A DNA stretch of 64,000 nucleotides from Citrobacter braakii. Lineage in GTDB: Bacteria > Pseudomonadota > Gammaproteobacteria > Enterobacterales > Enterobacteriaceae. The stretch covers positions 558,001 to 622,000 of the forward strand of contig NZ_NAEW01000001.1 in the NCBI RefSeq assembly GCF_002075345.1, in the 5' to 3' direction. The translations under genes were made by a program, and so were the position numbers. Below are positions 9,147 to 20,066 of the stretch, piece after piece. The first letter of the stretch is position 1, and each line of letters begins with the position of its first letter. Under the pieces are notes generated by a model. That model had not been told where the DNA came from and searched no databases. It saw only the letters and a program-made list of their open reading frames with translations.

Positions 9147-10161
9147 GTTGCATTCTCCTTGCGATCGCGTTCAGGGCTTCACGAACAATAATGATCAGTG
9201 CTATCCACAGGCCGAAGGTGCCCACAATGGCCAGCCAGCCATCGGTACCACCGGGCAGGGTGTAAGGATTAAACAGCGCGTTAAATTTCGGTACGGTCTG
9301 CACCTGGATAAGTAACGTCCAGCGCATCAGCCAGCACAGCGCCATCGCGCTAAATGCAAGTAATATGCGCAGCGGCAGCGATAAGGGGTTACGGAGCACC
9401 AGCCCGCACAGGACAAGCGAAACAAGCCATAGCGTAACCCAACCGATAGCGTAGTGTCGTGCTAATGGGGCAACGTTCAGCCATTGGCGAATAGCCGAAC
9501 CGGAAAGCGTGTTGCCGCTCATCCATATCACCACGACCAAAGCCAGTACTATCAGGGTGACTGTCTGCCCCCACGCCAGTTTGCGAGTCAATGTTCCCTC
9601 GCGTTTTGTCGCGGCGATGAGCAGGGCGAGAAACGTTTGCAGCGCGCTGAGGAACATCGCAACCGGAAAGGCGTAGCTGAACCAGACGGGACGCGCCTGC
9701 ACTACCGACACTTCGCGGCCGGTGTATACCAGCAACCCGATGGCTGACAAGGCGCTACCTATCGCCAGCCACTTAGTGACGCTGTAACTTTTAAGCGTTA
9801 ACCGTTTAACATGCTGCGCCAGAAACCACAGACCTAAGAAGCCGGTAAAGAGCGGTAAAAACAGCGCGCCCCAGGGCATCCAGGACCACGGCGTCGGCCA
9901 GGCGTAGAAATGCCAGACGCGGGCGGTTTGGTGTAAGTCAGCGGTCAGCGCCAGCGGCGCGGTAATCGCGCAGGTCAGGGCGATTAACAGCGTCAGGTTT
10001 TCCAGTTCCGGCATCTCTTGTTTACGCCAGTGAAGCACGCAGGCGAACAGCGCGGCGCAGGCGGCAATGCCGATGAAAAAGAAATATTGTACGGCCCAGG
10101 GTAACCAGCTTACGTCCTGGGGATGGGCCAGAACCTCTTCAATAACCAGTGAATGGTTCAT
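9139..10161 (-). CDS. ttrC: Tetrathionate reductase subunit C, membrane quinol dehydrogenase
   Basis: This 340-residue polytopic membrane protein of the NrfD type has about nine hydrophobic helices. It is the integral subunit that oxidises quinol and passes electrons to the FeS subunit TtrB. The segment HFYAWPTPWSWMPWGALFLP is typical of NrfD-like subunits. It begins directly after the ttrB stop codon and overlaps ttrA at its 3' end, so the three genes form one tight operon. Confidence 0.93.
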   Translation of the reverse strand: MNHSLVIEEVLAHPQDVSWLPWAVQYFFFIGIAACAALFACVLHWRKQEMPELENLTLLIALTCAITAPLALTADLHQTARVWHFYAWPTPWSWMPWGALFLPLFTGFLGLWFLAQHVKRLTLKSYSVTKWLAIGSALSAIGLLVYTGREVSVVQARPVWFSYAFPVAMFLSALQTFLALLIAATKREGTLTRKLAWGQTVTLIVLALVVVIWMSGNTLSGSAIRQWLNVAPLARHYAIGWVTLWLVSLVLCGLVLRNPLSLPLRILLAFSAMALCWLMRWTLLIQVQTVPKFNALFNPYTLPGGTDGWLAIVGTFGLWIALIIIVREALNAIARRMQHG

Positions 10162-10896
10162 TTAAACCTCCTGCCAGAGAGCGGGTTGAGCACGTCCCAT
10201 CAACGGGGTTACAAACGCTTCGTCCAGACCCAGATAGAACACGTGCGGTGATGTCCCGTTTTCCGGTTTCAGGACTTTGATGGCGTCATGGTGTTCACGC
10301 AGCATTTGAGAAATCCGGCTGTGCGGATCTTTGATATCGCCTATGATGCGCGCGCCGCCGACGCAGGATTCCACGCAGGCCGGGAGCAGGCCAGCTTCGA
10401 GGCGATGAACGCAAAAGGTACATTTATCGGCGGTTTGTGTTTCATGGTTGATGAACCGCGCATCATAAGGGCAGGCCTGCACGCAGTAGGCGCAGCCCAC
10501 GCAGCGCGTGTTGTCGACCACCACAATGCCGTCTTCGCGTTGGAAGGTAGCCTGTACCGGGCAAACGGGCACGCAGGGAGGATTATCACAATGGTTGCAC
10601 AGCCGCGGCAGCAGGACGTTGGTGACGCTCTGCTGACCTTCAATCTGCACCTGGTACTGGTTAACGAGGGTGCGAAATTCACCCTGCGGCGTCTGGTTTT
10701 CAATGGCGCAACTGACAGTACAGGCCTGGCAGCCGATACAGCGTCGCAGGTCAACCAGCATGGCGTAGCGATGCTGAAGTGAGCCTTCATGGCGTTCAGG
10801 CGAGAAGGGAAATTGCGCCTGAGCCAAGGGTACCAGTGATGCGCCAGCGGTCAGGACGCCCAGTTGCTGGAGAAACTGCCGTTTACTACTGTCCAT
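10162..10896 (-). CDS. ttrB: Tetrathionate reductase subunit B, four-cluster ferredoxin
   Basis: I choose the ATG at 10896 (MDSSKRQFLQQLG), which has a GGGAG ribosome site and gives 244 residues close to Salmonella TtrB. An upstream in-frame start would add an unlikely 11 residues. The N-terminus is Tat-like (SKRQFLQ, with KR rather than RR). Four ferredoxin Cys clusters follow: CIGCQACTVSC, CNHCDNPPCVPVCP, CVGCAYCVQACP and CTFC...C. It relays electrons from TtrC to TtrA. The gene is divergent from ttrS across a 179-base regulatory region. Confidence 0.94.
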   Translation of the reverse strand: MDSSKRQFLQQLGVLTAGASLVPLAQAQFPFSPERHEGSLQHRYAMLVDLRRCIGCQACTVSCAIENQTPQGEFRTLVNQYQVQIEGQQSVTNVLLPRLCNHCDNPPCVPVCPVQATFQREDGIVVVDNTRCVGCAYCVQACPYDARFINHETQTADKCTFCVHRLEAGLLPACVESCVGGARIIGDIKDPHSRISQMLREHHDAIKVLKPENGTSPHVFYLGLDEAFVTPLMGRAQPALWQEV

Positions 10897-11011
10897 ATTT
10901 TCTCCCGTCACGATGCAACAACGAAACATTGGTCACGCCGTTGGTTTGCGTGTGATGAATAAAGAATCTTGATGATTTACAGTGTAAAAATCGTGACGGG
11001 GGGTACTCTAT

Positions 11012-11025
11012 TGTGGTTAACCACA
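11012..11025. promoter_or_regulatory. Palindromic operator candidate for TtrR
   Basis: A perfect 14-bp palindrome, TGTGGTTAACCACA, lies midway between the divergent ttrB and ttrS genes. TtrR is the known activator of ttrBCA and the only specific regulator encoded here. Assigning it this site is inference. Confidence 0.5.
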
Positions 11026-11039
11026 TACCCGGCTTGTTG

Positions 11040-11053
11040 TTGATCTAAAACAA
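11040..11053. promoter_or_regulatory. FNR box in the ttrB-ttrS intergenic region
   Basis: TTGATCTAAAACAA matches the FNR consensus TTGATnnnnATCAA except for one base in the second half. FNR (OxrA) is known to be required for anaerobic ttrBCA expression in Salmonella. Confidence 0.55.
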
Positions 11054-11075
11054 CATAATTGACAGGGATAATTGA

Positions 11076-12857
11076 GTGGGACGCAACGTAGCAAAATGTC
11101 TGACGGTGCTGGTGTCGCTATGGATGCTAAGCGGTGTGGTCAGGGCTCAGACATGGAACATTGGCGTTTTGGCGATGCGTGGGGAGGTCTCCACGCGTAA
11201 TCACTGGCAGCCGCTGGAAACCCTGTTGAATCAGCAAATTCCCGGCGAACAGTTTCATATTCAACCGCTGGACCTGCGGCAAATGCAGGAGGCGGTGAAT
11301 CGTGGAACGGTACAATTTGTGGTCACGAATCCGGCGCAATTTGTTCAACTAAACAGCCGCGCTGCGCTACGCTGGCTGGCGTCACTCCGTTCTACTCGCG
11401 GGGGGAAAGCCACCAGTAATGTGATTGGCAGCGCGATCCTCGTCAGGCGCGATAGCGGGATAACCTCCGCACACGATCTGATCGGCAAAACGGTGGGTGC
11501 CATTGATGCTCAGGCATTTGGCGGCTATTTGCTGGGATATAAAGCGCTCAGCGATGCCGGCCTGCGCCCGGAGCGCGATTTGCGCCTGACGTTTACCGGA
11601 TTTCCCGCCGATGCCTTACTCTATTTATTACGTGAAAAAGCCGTACAGGCGGTGATTGTGCCGGTGTGCCTGTTGGAAAAAATGGACGAAGAAGGGCTTA
11701 TTCGTAAAACAGATTTTACGGCCGTACTTAACCATCCAACGTCGATTCCCTGTTTAACCAGTACGCCGCTCTATCCTGACTGGTCATTTGCGGCACTGCC
11801 TGCGGTAAGCGACGAGCTGGCCGATCGCGTCACGCGGGCCCTGTTCAATGCGCCGCAAAACGCGACGTTTCGCTGGGGGGCGCCCGCCTCGACCCGCGAG
11901 GTGGAAGCGTTGCTGCGCGATGTCCGCCAGCATCCGCAGCAGCGCCAGTTGTGGCTGGATGTCAAAAGCTGGTTTATTCAACATCGGCTGGCGATGGGGG
12001 CCGCGGCTCTCGTACTGTTGTTGCTGACGCTCAATTACATCTGGGTGATGTTGCTGGTCCGCCGACGCGGCAGGCAATTGGAGCGAAACAACGTATTGTT
12101 GCGCAAACAGGAACAGGAGCTGGAAACCGCTCGCCAAATGAGCGTGCTTGGCGAGATGACGTCGGGTTTTGCCCACGAGCTCAATCAGCCGCTATCGGCT
12201 ATCCGTCATTATGCGCAGGGCTGTCTGATCCGCCTGCGTAGTCAGGATCAACAGCATCCGCTGCTGCCCGCGCTGGAGCACATTGATACCCAGGCGCAGC
12301 GGGGGGCTGATACGCTGCACAATCTTCGCCAGTGGGTCAGCCAGGCACAGGGCAATCCGGTGATGACCGATGACTGGCAGGTCGTCAACGTTCACGATGC
12401 TATCCATCACGTCTGGCAATTATTACGCATGCCACAGCAATTCCCGGCGGTAGCGCTGCAAACGCAGATCGGTAAGGCGTTAACATTAACGTTGCCAAGT
12501 GTTCTCCTCGAACAGGTACTGGCCAATGTGGTTCTCAACGCCGCCCAGGCGGGGGCAACCACCGTGTGGTTTAGCGCTCAGCGTGAGGATGGTGATATGA
12601 GTATTCAGGTGCAGGATAACGCCGGAGGTATTGATGAGGTGCAGCTGTACCAGGCTTTTCAGCCGTTTATGACCACCCGTAAAGAGGGCATGGGGCTGGG
12701 GCTAGCCATTTGCCAGCGGCTGGTGCGCTACGCAAACGGAGACATTGAGATCAAAAATCATCAGGCTCCAGATGAAAAAGCGGGCGTGGTAGTGACATTA
12801 CATTTTAAGCAAAATCCGGAGGGAGGCCGTCGTGGCAATCATTCATCTGCTGGATGA
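11076..12857 (+). CDS. ttrS: Tetrathionate sensor histidine kinase
   Basis: The 593-residue sensor starts at a GTG (MGRNVAKCL). It has a signal peptide to about residue 25 and a periplasmic phosphonate-binding-like domain (WNIGVLAMRGEVSTRNHWQPL) that senses tetrathionate. One transmembrane helix lies at about residues 305-327. A coiled linker leads to the histidine-kinase domain with H367 in GFAHELNQPLSAIR and ATP-binding motifs NAAQAG, DNAGGI and EGMGLGLAI. TtrS phosphorylates TtrR, whose gene overlaps its 3' end by 26 bases. It is divergent from ttrBCA, as in Salmonella. Confidence 0.95.
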   Translation: MGRNVAKCLTVLVSLWMLSGVVRAQTWNIGVLAMRGEVSTRNHWQPLETLLNQQIPGEQFHIQPLDLRQMQEAVNRGTVQFVVTNPAQFVQLNSRAALRWLASLRSTRGGKATSNVIGSAILVRRDSGITSAHDLIGKTVGAIDAQAFGGYLLGYKALSDAGLRPERDLRLTFTGFPADALLYLLREKAVQAVIVPVCLLEKMDEEGLIRKTDFTAVLNHPTSIPCLTSTPLYPDWSFAALPAVSDELADRVTRALFNAPQNATFRWGAPASTREVEALLRDVRQHPQQRQLWLDVKSWFIQHRLAMGAAALVLLLLTLNYIWVMLLVRRRGRQLERNNVLLRKQEQELETARQMSVLGEMTSGFAHELNQPLSAIRHYAQGCLIRLRSQDQQHPLLPALEHIDTQAQRGADTLHNLRQWVSQAQGNPVMTDDWQVVNVHDAIHHVWQLLRMPQQFPAVALQTQIGKALTLTLPSVLLEQVLANVVLNAAQAGATTVWFSAQREDGDMSIQVQDNAGGIDEVQLYQAFQPFMTTRKEGMGLGLAICQRLVRYANGDIEIKNHQAPDEKAGVVVTLHFKQNPEGGRRGNHSSAG

Positions 12858-13416
12858 CGATATCGCCGTCACCCAGGCTTGCGCGTTTTTACTGGAAAGT
12901 CTGGGATATGAGGTGTGTTGCTGGGAGCAAGGCGAAACATTCCTCTCCGAGGCAAATCTGCATCAGGTGGGCGTACTTTTGCTGGATATGCGTATGCCTG
13001 TACTGGATGGGCATGCTGTGCATGAAGCCATGCGCCAGCGTGAGAGTACGCTGGCGGTGGTATTTCTCACCGGGCATGGCGATGTGCCGATGGCGGTTGA
13101 GCAAATGAAACGCGGTGCGGTCGATTTTTTGCAAAAGCCGGTTTCCGCCGCGCCTCTGCAAGCGGCGTTAGAGCATGCAGTGCAGATTTCTCACGCCGCC
13201 TTTTCGCGACAAGAGATCGTGGTTTGCTATCAGCAGCTTACGCCAAAGGAGCGAGAGCTGGCGCAACTGGTAGCAAAAGGGTTAATGAATCGGGAAATTG
13301 CTGATGCCATGAATATTGCCGTGCGCACGGTTGAGGTTCATCGGGCGCGGGTGATGGAAAAAATGCAGGCGGGGAGTCTTGCTGAACTGGTTAATCGACT
13401 GCAGAGGATTCAGTAA
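12832..13416 (+). CDS. ttrR: Tetrathionate response regulator, REC-LuxR HTH
   Basis: This 194-residue FixJ/NarL-type regulator starts at a GTG inside the end of ttrS, with a GGAGGG ribosome site. The receiver domain has acidic residues DDD at 8-10, the phosphoacceptor D52 in LLDMRMP and the conserved K in FLQKPVS. The C-terminal LuxR-type helix-turn-helix reads LTPKERELAQLVAKGLMNRE...RTVEVHR. Phosphorylated TtrR activates ttrBCA in the known Salmonella system. Confidence 0.95.
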   Translation: MAIIHLLDDDIAVTQACAFLLESLGYEVCCWEQGETFLSEANLHQVGVLLLDMRMPVLDGHAVHEAMRQRESTLAVVFLTGHGDVPMAVEQMKRGAVDFLQKPVSAAPLQAALEHAVQISHAAFSRQEIVVCYQQLTPKERELAQLVAKGLMNREIADAMNIAVRTVEVHRARVMEKMQAGSLAELVNRLQRIQ

Positions 13417-13508
13417 ATTTATGACATTTATTTGATTTTCATTGAATTTTGTCTAATCCGTCAGACTGATATATGCTGTTGGTTTGAGTTAATGACGAGC
13501 GGGAAAAA

Positions 13509-13718
13509 ATGGGAAATCAGACCAAAGACGATGAGTTGTACCGTGAAATGTGCAGAGTAGTCGGTAAAGTAGTGCTGGAAATGCGCGATCTGGGACAAGA
13601 GCCTAAGCATATCGTCATTGCGGGAGTACTGAGAACCACCCTCGCCAACCAGCGTGTGAAGCGCAGCGAGTTAGAAAAACAGGCTATTGAGACCGTCATT
13701 AAAGCATTAGCCGGTTAA
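13509..13718 (+). CDS. fumD: Fumarase D (YdhZ)
   Basis: The 69-residue protein is nearly identical over its length to E. coli YdhZ/FumD as I recall it (KDDELYREMCRVVGKVVLEM, EPKHIVIAGVLRT). FumD is described as a small fumarase unrelated to FumA/B/C. Lys and Glu are abundant and there is no signal peptide. In E. coli it sits between pykF and ydhY; here the MetNIQ-like and ttr loci lie between pykF and this gene. Confidence 0.93.
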   Translation: MGNQTKDDELYREMCRVVGKVVLEMRDLGQEPKHIVIAGVLRTTLANQRVKRSELEKQAIETVIKALAG

Positions 13719-13725
13719 TCCACAA

Positions 13726-13760
13726 AAAGAGGATGGTGGTCTCGTTCGCCGTCCTTTTAT
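13726..13760 (+). terminator. Probable fumD terminator
   Basis: AAAAAGAGGATGG and CCGTCCTTTTATT can form a GGATGG/CCGTCC stem (one G-U pair) followed by a short T tract just after fumD. Confidence 0.5.
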
Positions 13761-14200
13761 TCTCGTCACGTTAATTTATCAATATATATAATTTAGTGCT
13801 GCAATTAGAGGAGTAACCTTCGCTGTATATTGAGTTATATTCCGAATGATATATTAAAATATATATGCGAGTAGAGTCACAAATATTTGCAAAGCATGTG
13901 AAATATTATTTCAACTTATCTTAATGATAATAAATCTCACTCCGCATTTATTATTTCCCTTCCGTTTTTTAATTGATGACGATCAAAACTATGAGCGCTG
14001 AATAACCACATTATCTTTACGCCTAACCCTAAAGGATTAGATTCATTCAGTTTAACCACCGTCATTTTACGCGATCAGGTTAGGGCAAAAATTTACGTGT
14101 TGTTGGCAACATTAACCGCCCGAAATGGCTTGAGTTGCACGGGTTTAATTTAGCCTGGAGGTGTTGCTAACACAGCGTTTGCGAAGAGGATGCGAAATAA
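13761..14200 (+). other. Long AT-rich regulatory region upstream of ydhY
   Basis: There is no gene in these 440 bases. It is strongly AT-rich and holds one perfect FNR box (13973-13986). The large spacing is in keeping with an operon controlled by FNR, NarL and NarP, as known for E. coli ydhYVWXUT. I did not assign individual NarL heptamers. Confidence 0.6.
13973..13986. promoter_or_regulatory. FNR box upstream of ydhY
   Basis: TTGATGACGATCAA is a perfect match to TTGATnnnnATCAA. Transcription of ydhY-T in E. coli is known to require FNR, so this site predicts anaerobic induction of the operon. Confidence 0.85.
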
Positions 14201-14827
14201 ATGAATCAGGTTGATCGTCCATTTTTAGATTGTGGTTTAACGCGGCTTGAATTTCTGCGGATATCAGGAAAAGGTTTGGCGGGATTAACCATCGCCCCTG
14301 CACTGTTATCACTTTTTGGCTGTAAGCAGGAAGATATCGACAGCGGTACCGTGGGGCTTATCAATACGCCGAAAGGGGTGCTGGTGACCCAGCGAGCGCG
14401 CTGTACTGGCTGCCACCGCTGTGAAATTTCCTGTACCAATTATAACGATGGTGCCGTGGGGACTTTCTTTTCCCGTATAAAAATCCATCGCAACTTCTTC
14501 TTTGGCGATGATGGCGTCGGGTCCGGTGGCGGACTGTATGGCGATTTAAACTATACCGCTGATACCTGCCGTCAGTGCAAAGATCCGCAATGCATGAAGG
14601 TCTGCCCCATTGGCGCTATTACCTGGAAACAGGAAGACGGCTGTATTGCGGTGGATCATAAACGTTGTATTGGCTGCAGCGCTTGTACCACCGCCTGCCC
14701 GTGGATGATGGCGACCGTGAATACTGAAACAAAAAAATCCTCAAAATGTGTGTTATGTGGGGAGTGCGCCAATGCTTGTCCGACTGGGGCATTAAAAATT
14801 ATCGAGTGGAAAGATATTACTGTTTGA
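14201..14827 (+). CDS. ydhY: Ferredoxin-like FeS subunit YdhY
   Basis: The 208-residue protein has four Cys clusters (CTGCHRCEISC, CRQCKDPQCMKVCP, CIGCSACTTACP and CVLCGECANACP), enough for four [4Fe-4S] centres. An N-terminal hydrophobic segment ends in LSLFGC, which could be a lipobox or a Tat-related leader lacking RR. It is the first gene of ydhYVWXUT, an anaerobic operon thought to encode an oxidoreductase with the aldehyde-ferredoxin-oxidoreductase-like YdhV. It is preceded by the FNR box and followed by ydhV after about 120 bases. The physiological substrate is unknown. Confidence 0.93.
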   Translation: MNQVDRPFLDCGLTRLEFLRISGKGLAGLTIAPALLSLFGCKQEDIDSGTVGLINTPKGVLVTQRARCTGCHRCEISCTNYNDGAVGTFFSRIKIHRNFFFGDDGVGSGGGLYGDLNYTADTCRQCKDPQCMKVCPIGAITWKQEDGCIAVDHKRCIGCSACTTACPWMMATVNTETKKSSKCVLCGECANACPTGALKIIEWKDITV

Positions 14828-14860
14828 TAGATAGCAGGTATGCCTGATACGCGTCATTAA

Positions 14861-17050
<2,190 letters not shown>

Positions 17051-17060
17051 GGAATGCGAG

Positions 17061-17726
17061 ATGACTAACGTGAGCGACGTTCTGACCCCCGTTGAGGCGT
17101 TTCCTGACGAAGTGGATAGCCGAAAGAGACAGTGGCTGCAGGCGTTTCACCCGCCTGTAGAACAGATGAATGCGCCCCAGGTTCAGGAACCAGCCAGCCC
17201 GGAGTCGATTGTGGCAGATTTTATCCGTCAGCATTCAGCATCGGGGCAACTGGTGGCGCGCAGTGTCTTTTTGCTGCCGCCTTATTCGGTTCCTGAAACC
17301 GATCTTTCCGCGCTGCTGGATGTGCTGGGCCAGGACGCGAATGGTGCGGATATCACCTGTGTGCAGGGTGCGGAAGAAGCATATTTCTATTCGACGCAAA
17401 CCATGACGGCAAATTACGCCGACATGTGTGTGCAGGTGGTGGAAAACGACATCTGCCGTGCGATTGCCGAGGCGGTACGCTTCGACTGTCGAACGTATCC
17501 TCGCCCTTATAAGGTCGCCATGTTGACGCAACCGCCGTATCGCTTTGAGTCTCAACAGATTGCCGCTGCGCTCACGGCCATGGAAACGCATCCTGATTAT
17601 GCAGATATACGGACTGTGGAATCGTCAAATGCGGAGCCTTATTTGTTCAGCGAACGTTTTATGAGTTATGGCAAAGCGTACGGCCTGTGCGAATGGCTTG
17701 AGGTTGAGCAGTATCAGAACCCCTGA
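17061..17726 (+). CDS. ydhW: YdhW, operon protein of unknown function
   Basis: The 221-residue soluble protein matches YdhW by position and by its VVENDICRAIAEAVRFDCRTYPRPYK region. No cofactor motif or signal peptide is visible. It starts 10 bases after the ydhV stop with an AGGA site, so it is translated from the same mRNA. The lack of any catalytic motif and its place between catalytic and FeS subunits could suit an assembly or chaperone role, but that is speculation. Confidence 0.88.
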   Translation: MTNVSDVLTPVEAFPDEVDSRKRQWLQAFHPPVEQMNAPQVQEPASPESIVADFIRQHSASGQLVARSVFLLPPYSVPETDLSALLDVLGQDANGADITCVQGAEEAYFYSTQTMTANYADMCVQVVENDICRAIAEAVRFDCRTYPRPYKVAMLTQPPYRFESQQIAAALTAMETHPDYADIRTVESSNAEPYLFSERFMSYGKAYGLCEWLEVEQYQNP

Positions 17727-17790
17727 ATTATTCAGGTTGATGTCATGGAACGTGTGGACGACCACTGTCACAGTATTAGAGGATAACCCG

Positions 17791-18459
17791 ATGTCCTTCA
17801 CCCGACGAAAATTTGTCATTGGCATGGGGACGGTGATTTTTTTCACTGGCCCAGGTCAAAATCTGTTAGCGAGTACCAGGAGTTCTAAAGACGTACATTA
17901 CGTCATGATTCACGATGAATCACTGTGTAACGGATGTAATATCTGCGCCCGCGCATGCAGGAAAACCAACCATGTTCCTGCGCAGGGTAGCCGTTTGTCG
18001 ATAGCTCATATTCCGGTTTCGGACAACGACAACGAAACGCTGTATCACTACTTCCGTCAGTCCTGCCAGCACTGTGATGATGCCCCCTGTATTGAGGTGT
18101 GTCCGACCGGCGCCTCATGGCGAGATGACAACGGCATTGTGCGGGTAGACACGTCTTCCTGTATCGGCTGCAGTTACTGTATTGGCGCGTGTCCTTATCA
18201 GGTGCGTTATCTCAACCCGCAGACCAAAGTGGCGGATAAATGCGACTTCTGCGCTGAATCTCGTCTGGCGAAAGGTTTCCCGCCGATCTGTGTTAACGCC
18301 TGCCCGGAACATGCGCTGATTTTTGGTCGCGAAGATAGCCCGGAAATTCAGACCTGGTTGAGAGAAAATAAGTATTACGAGCATCAACTTGCAGGCGCCG
18401 GGAAACCCCATCTGTATCGTCGGTTCGGTCAACATTTGATTAAAAAGGAAAATGTATGA
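17791..18459 (+). CDS. ydhX: Tat-exported ferredoxin YdhX
   Basis: The ATG at 17791 is chosen because it has an AGAGGA site and a proper Tat signal, TRRKFVIGMG (residues 4-13), and gives 222 residues as in E. coli. A longer open frame back to 17668 overlaps ydhW and is not credible. Four Cys clusters (CNGCNICARAC, CQHCDDAPCIEVCP, CIGCSYCIGACP and CDFC...C) make it a periplasmic 4x[4Fe-4S] ferredoxin. It probably couples the cytochrome b YdhU to the rest of the complex. It overlaps ydhU by 4 bases (ATGA). Confidence 0.92.
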   Translation: MSFTRRKFVIGMGTVIFFTGPGQNLLASTRSSKDVHYVMIHDESLCNGCNICARACRKTNHVPAQGSRLSIAHIPVSDNDNETLYHYFRQSCQHCDDAPCIEVCPTGASWRDDNGIVRVDTSSCIGCSYCIGACPYQVRYLNPQTKVADKCDFCAESRLAKGFPPICVNACPEHALIFGREDSPEIQTWLRENKYYEHQLAGAGKPHLYRRFGQHLIKKENV

Positions 18460-19241
18460 ACGCGTCGCAGAATGCCGAACAGTTTCACGCCCAGCTTGCG
18501 CAGTATGTTCCCCTGTTTTCACCGGACTACTGGCCTGTGTGGTTGGTCATCGCCGGATTAATGCTGGTGGGGATGTGGCTGGTGCTGGCGCTACACGCCA
18601 TGCTGCGCTTTCGGGCCGCACATAAAGCGTCGGCAGGGCACGGTGAGAAAGTCTATTTATACTCGAAGGCCGTTCGTTTGTGGCACTGGTCGAATGCGCT
18701 GCTATTTCTGCTACTTCTGGTCAGTGGCCTGGTCAATCACTTCTCCGTCGTCAGTGCGTCGGTGATGAAAAGCCTGCTTACCGTGCATGAGATCTGCGGC
18801 TTTTTGCTGCTCGCCTGCTGGATTGGTTTTGTCCTGATCAATCTGATTGGCGGCAACGGGCATCACTATATTATTCAACGTCAGGGCTGGATCGGACGAG
18901 CGCAAAGACAAACGCGTTTTTACCTGTTTGGCATTATGCAGGGCGAGTCACACCCATTCCCGGCATCAAAGCGTTGTAAATTCAACCCGCTACAGCAGGC
19001 GGCCTATGTTGGCGTGATGTATGGCTTACTGCCACTGCTGCTGATCTCAGGGTTGTTATCGCTCTATCCGACGGTTGTCGGTGACCTGTTCCCCGGCGTG
19101 CGTTACTGGTTGCTCCAGGCGCACTTCGCGCTGGCAATAATCAGTCTGTTTTTCATTTTTGGGCATCTTTATCTCTGCACGACAGGTCGTACGCCGGGCG
19201 AAACCTTCAAGTGTATGGTGGATGGCTATCACCGGCATTAA
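18456..19241 (+). CDS. ydhU: Cytochrome b-type membrane subunit YdhU
   Basis: The 261-residue polytopic protein resembles PhsC/FdnI-type cytochrome b556 subunits. After a first helix comes KAVRLWHWSNALLFLLLL, with the haem-ligating His pattern. Further His occur in TVHEICGF and in the late helix ALAIISLFFIFGHLYL. It would exchange electrons between the quinone pool and the periplasmic ferredoxin YdhX. The start overlaps the ydhX stop (ATGA) and ydhT follows after 3 bases. Confidence 0.92.
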   Translation: MNASQNAEQFHAQLAQYVPLFSPDYWPVWLVIAGLMLVGMWLVLALHAMLRFRAAHKASAGHGEKVYLYSKAVRLWHWSNALLFLLLLVSGLVNHFSVVSASVMKSLLTVHEICGFLLLACWIGFVLINLIGGNGHHYIIQRQGWIGRAQRQTRFYLFGIMQGESHPFPASKRCKFNPLQQAAYVGVMYGLLPLLLISGLLSLYPTVVGDLFPGVRYWLLQAHFALAIISLFFIFGHLYLCTTGRTPGETFKCMVDGYHRH

Positions 19242-19244
19242 GCG

Positions 19245-20057
19245 ATGATGATTACGCGAAGTGACTTACGGGCCTGGCGCGTTGGGCCCGTAATGTATCG
19301 CTGGTTTCTACGCGCGTTTCCAACTGGCGGAAGCTATGCTGATGTCCATCGTGCGCTCCAGCGGGAAGGGTATACAGACTGGGCAAATAGTCTGGTGGAA
19401 TACGGCTGGTCAAAATGGCGGGAAGAGGCGAGTTTTGCCCAGCAGGATATTCGCGCGATGGGGAATATTTCCCGTGTGCAAACGGCGGGGGAAATCAGCC
19501 GTCCGCTGGCGAGTGCAGAAGATAATGCCCGATTCAGTTGTGCAGGCGATAACGTTAAAATCACCAGCGCCGGGTATGCCGCACAGATCGCCAGCGCAGG
19601 TTACAGCGCACGTATTGGTAGCGTAGGCTATAACGCGCATATCGGCAGTTCAGGCGATCGCGGGCGAATTGCGGTTGCGGGAAATTCGGCACGTATCAGT
19701 AGCGTGGGTGACGGGACGCGTATCGCCAGTACCGGCATGCGCGTACGCATCAGTTCGCTCGGCGACAGAAATCGGATTGCTTGCGGTGGTGATTTAACTC
19801 AGTTGGCCTGTTTTGGCGCAGAGTCTAAAATCGCCAACTGCGCCGACAACATCCACATTATTGCCAGCGGAGAGAACGCCGTTGTTGCCAGTACCGGTGT
19901 TGTCGATTCGATAATACTCGGTCCCGGCGGCTGTGCGGCGCTGGCCTATCACGATGGCGAGAGAATGCGTTTTGCGCTTGCCGTTGAGGGGGAAAATAAC
20001 ATCCGGGCGGGCGTGAAATATCGGCTCAACGAAGACCACCAGTTTGTGGAATGTTGA
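19245..20057 (+). CDS. ydhT: YdhT, repeat-rich operon protein of unknown function
   Basis: The 270-residue last gene of the operon is the same length as E. coli YdhT. Residues ~75-215 consist of about a dozen tandem units of roughly 8-10 residues of the form (A/R)xIxSxG(Y/D) (for example ARIGSVGYNAHIGSSG, ARISSVGDGTRIAST). This pattern predicts a short beta-solenoid. There is no signal peptide. Its function is unknown, and the repeat suggests a scaffold or binding role rather than catalysis. Confidence 0.9.
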   Translation: MMITRSDLRAWRVGPVMYRWFLRAFPTGGSYADVHRALQREGYTDWANSLVEYGWSKWREEASFAQQDIRAMGNISRVQTAGEISRPLASAEDNARFSCAGDNVKITSAGYAAQIASAGYSARIGSVGYNAHIGSSGDRGRIAVAGNSARISSVGDGTRIASTGMRVRISSLGDRNRIACGGDLTQLACFGAESKIANCADNIHIIASGENAVVASTGVVDSIILGPGGCAALAYHDGERMRFALAVEGENNIRAGVKYRLNEDHQFVEC

Positions 20058-20066
20058 GCCGTGATC

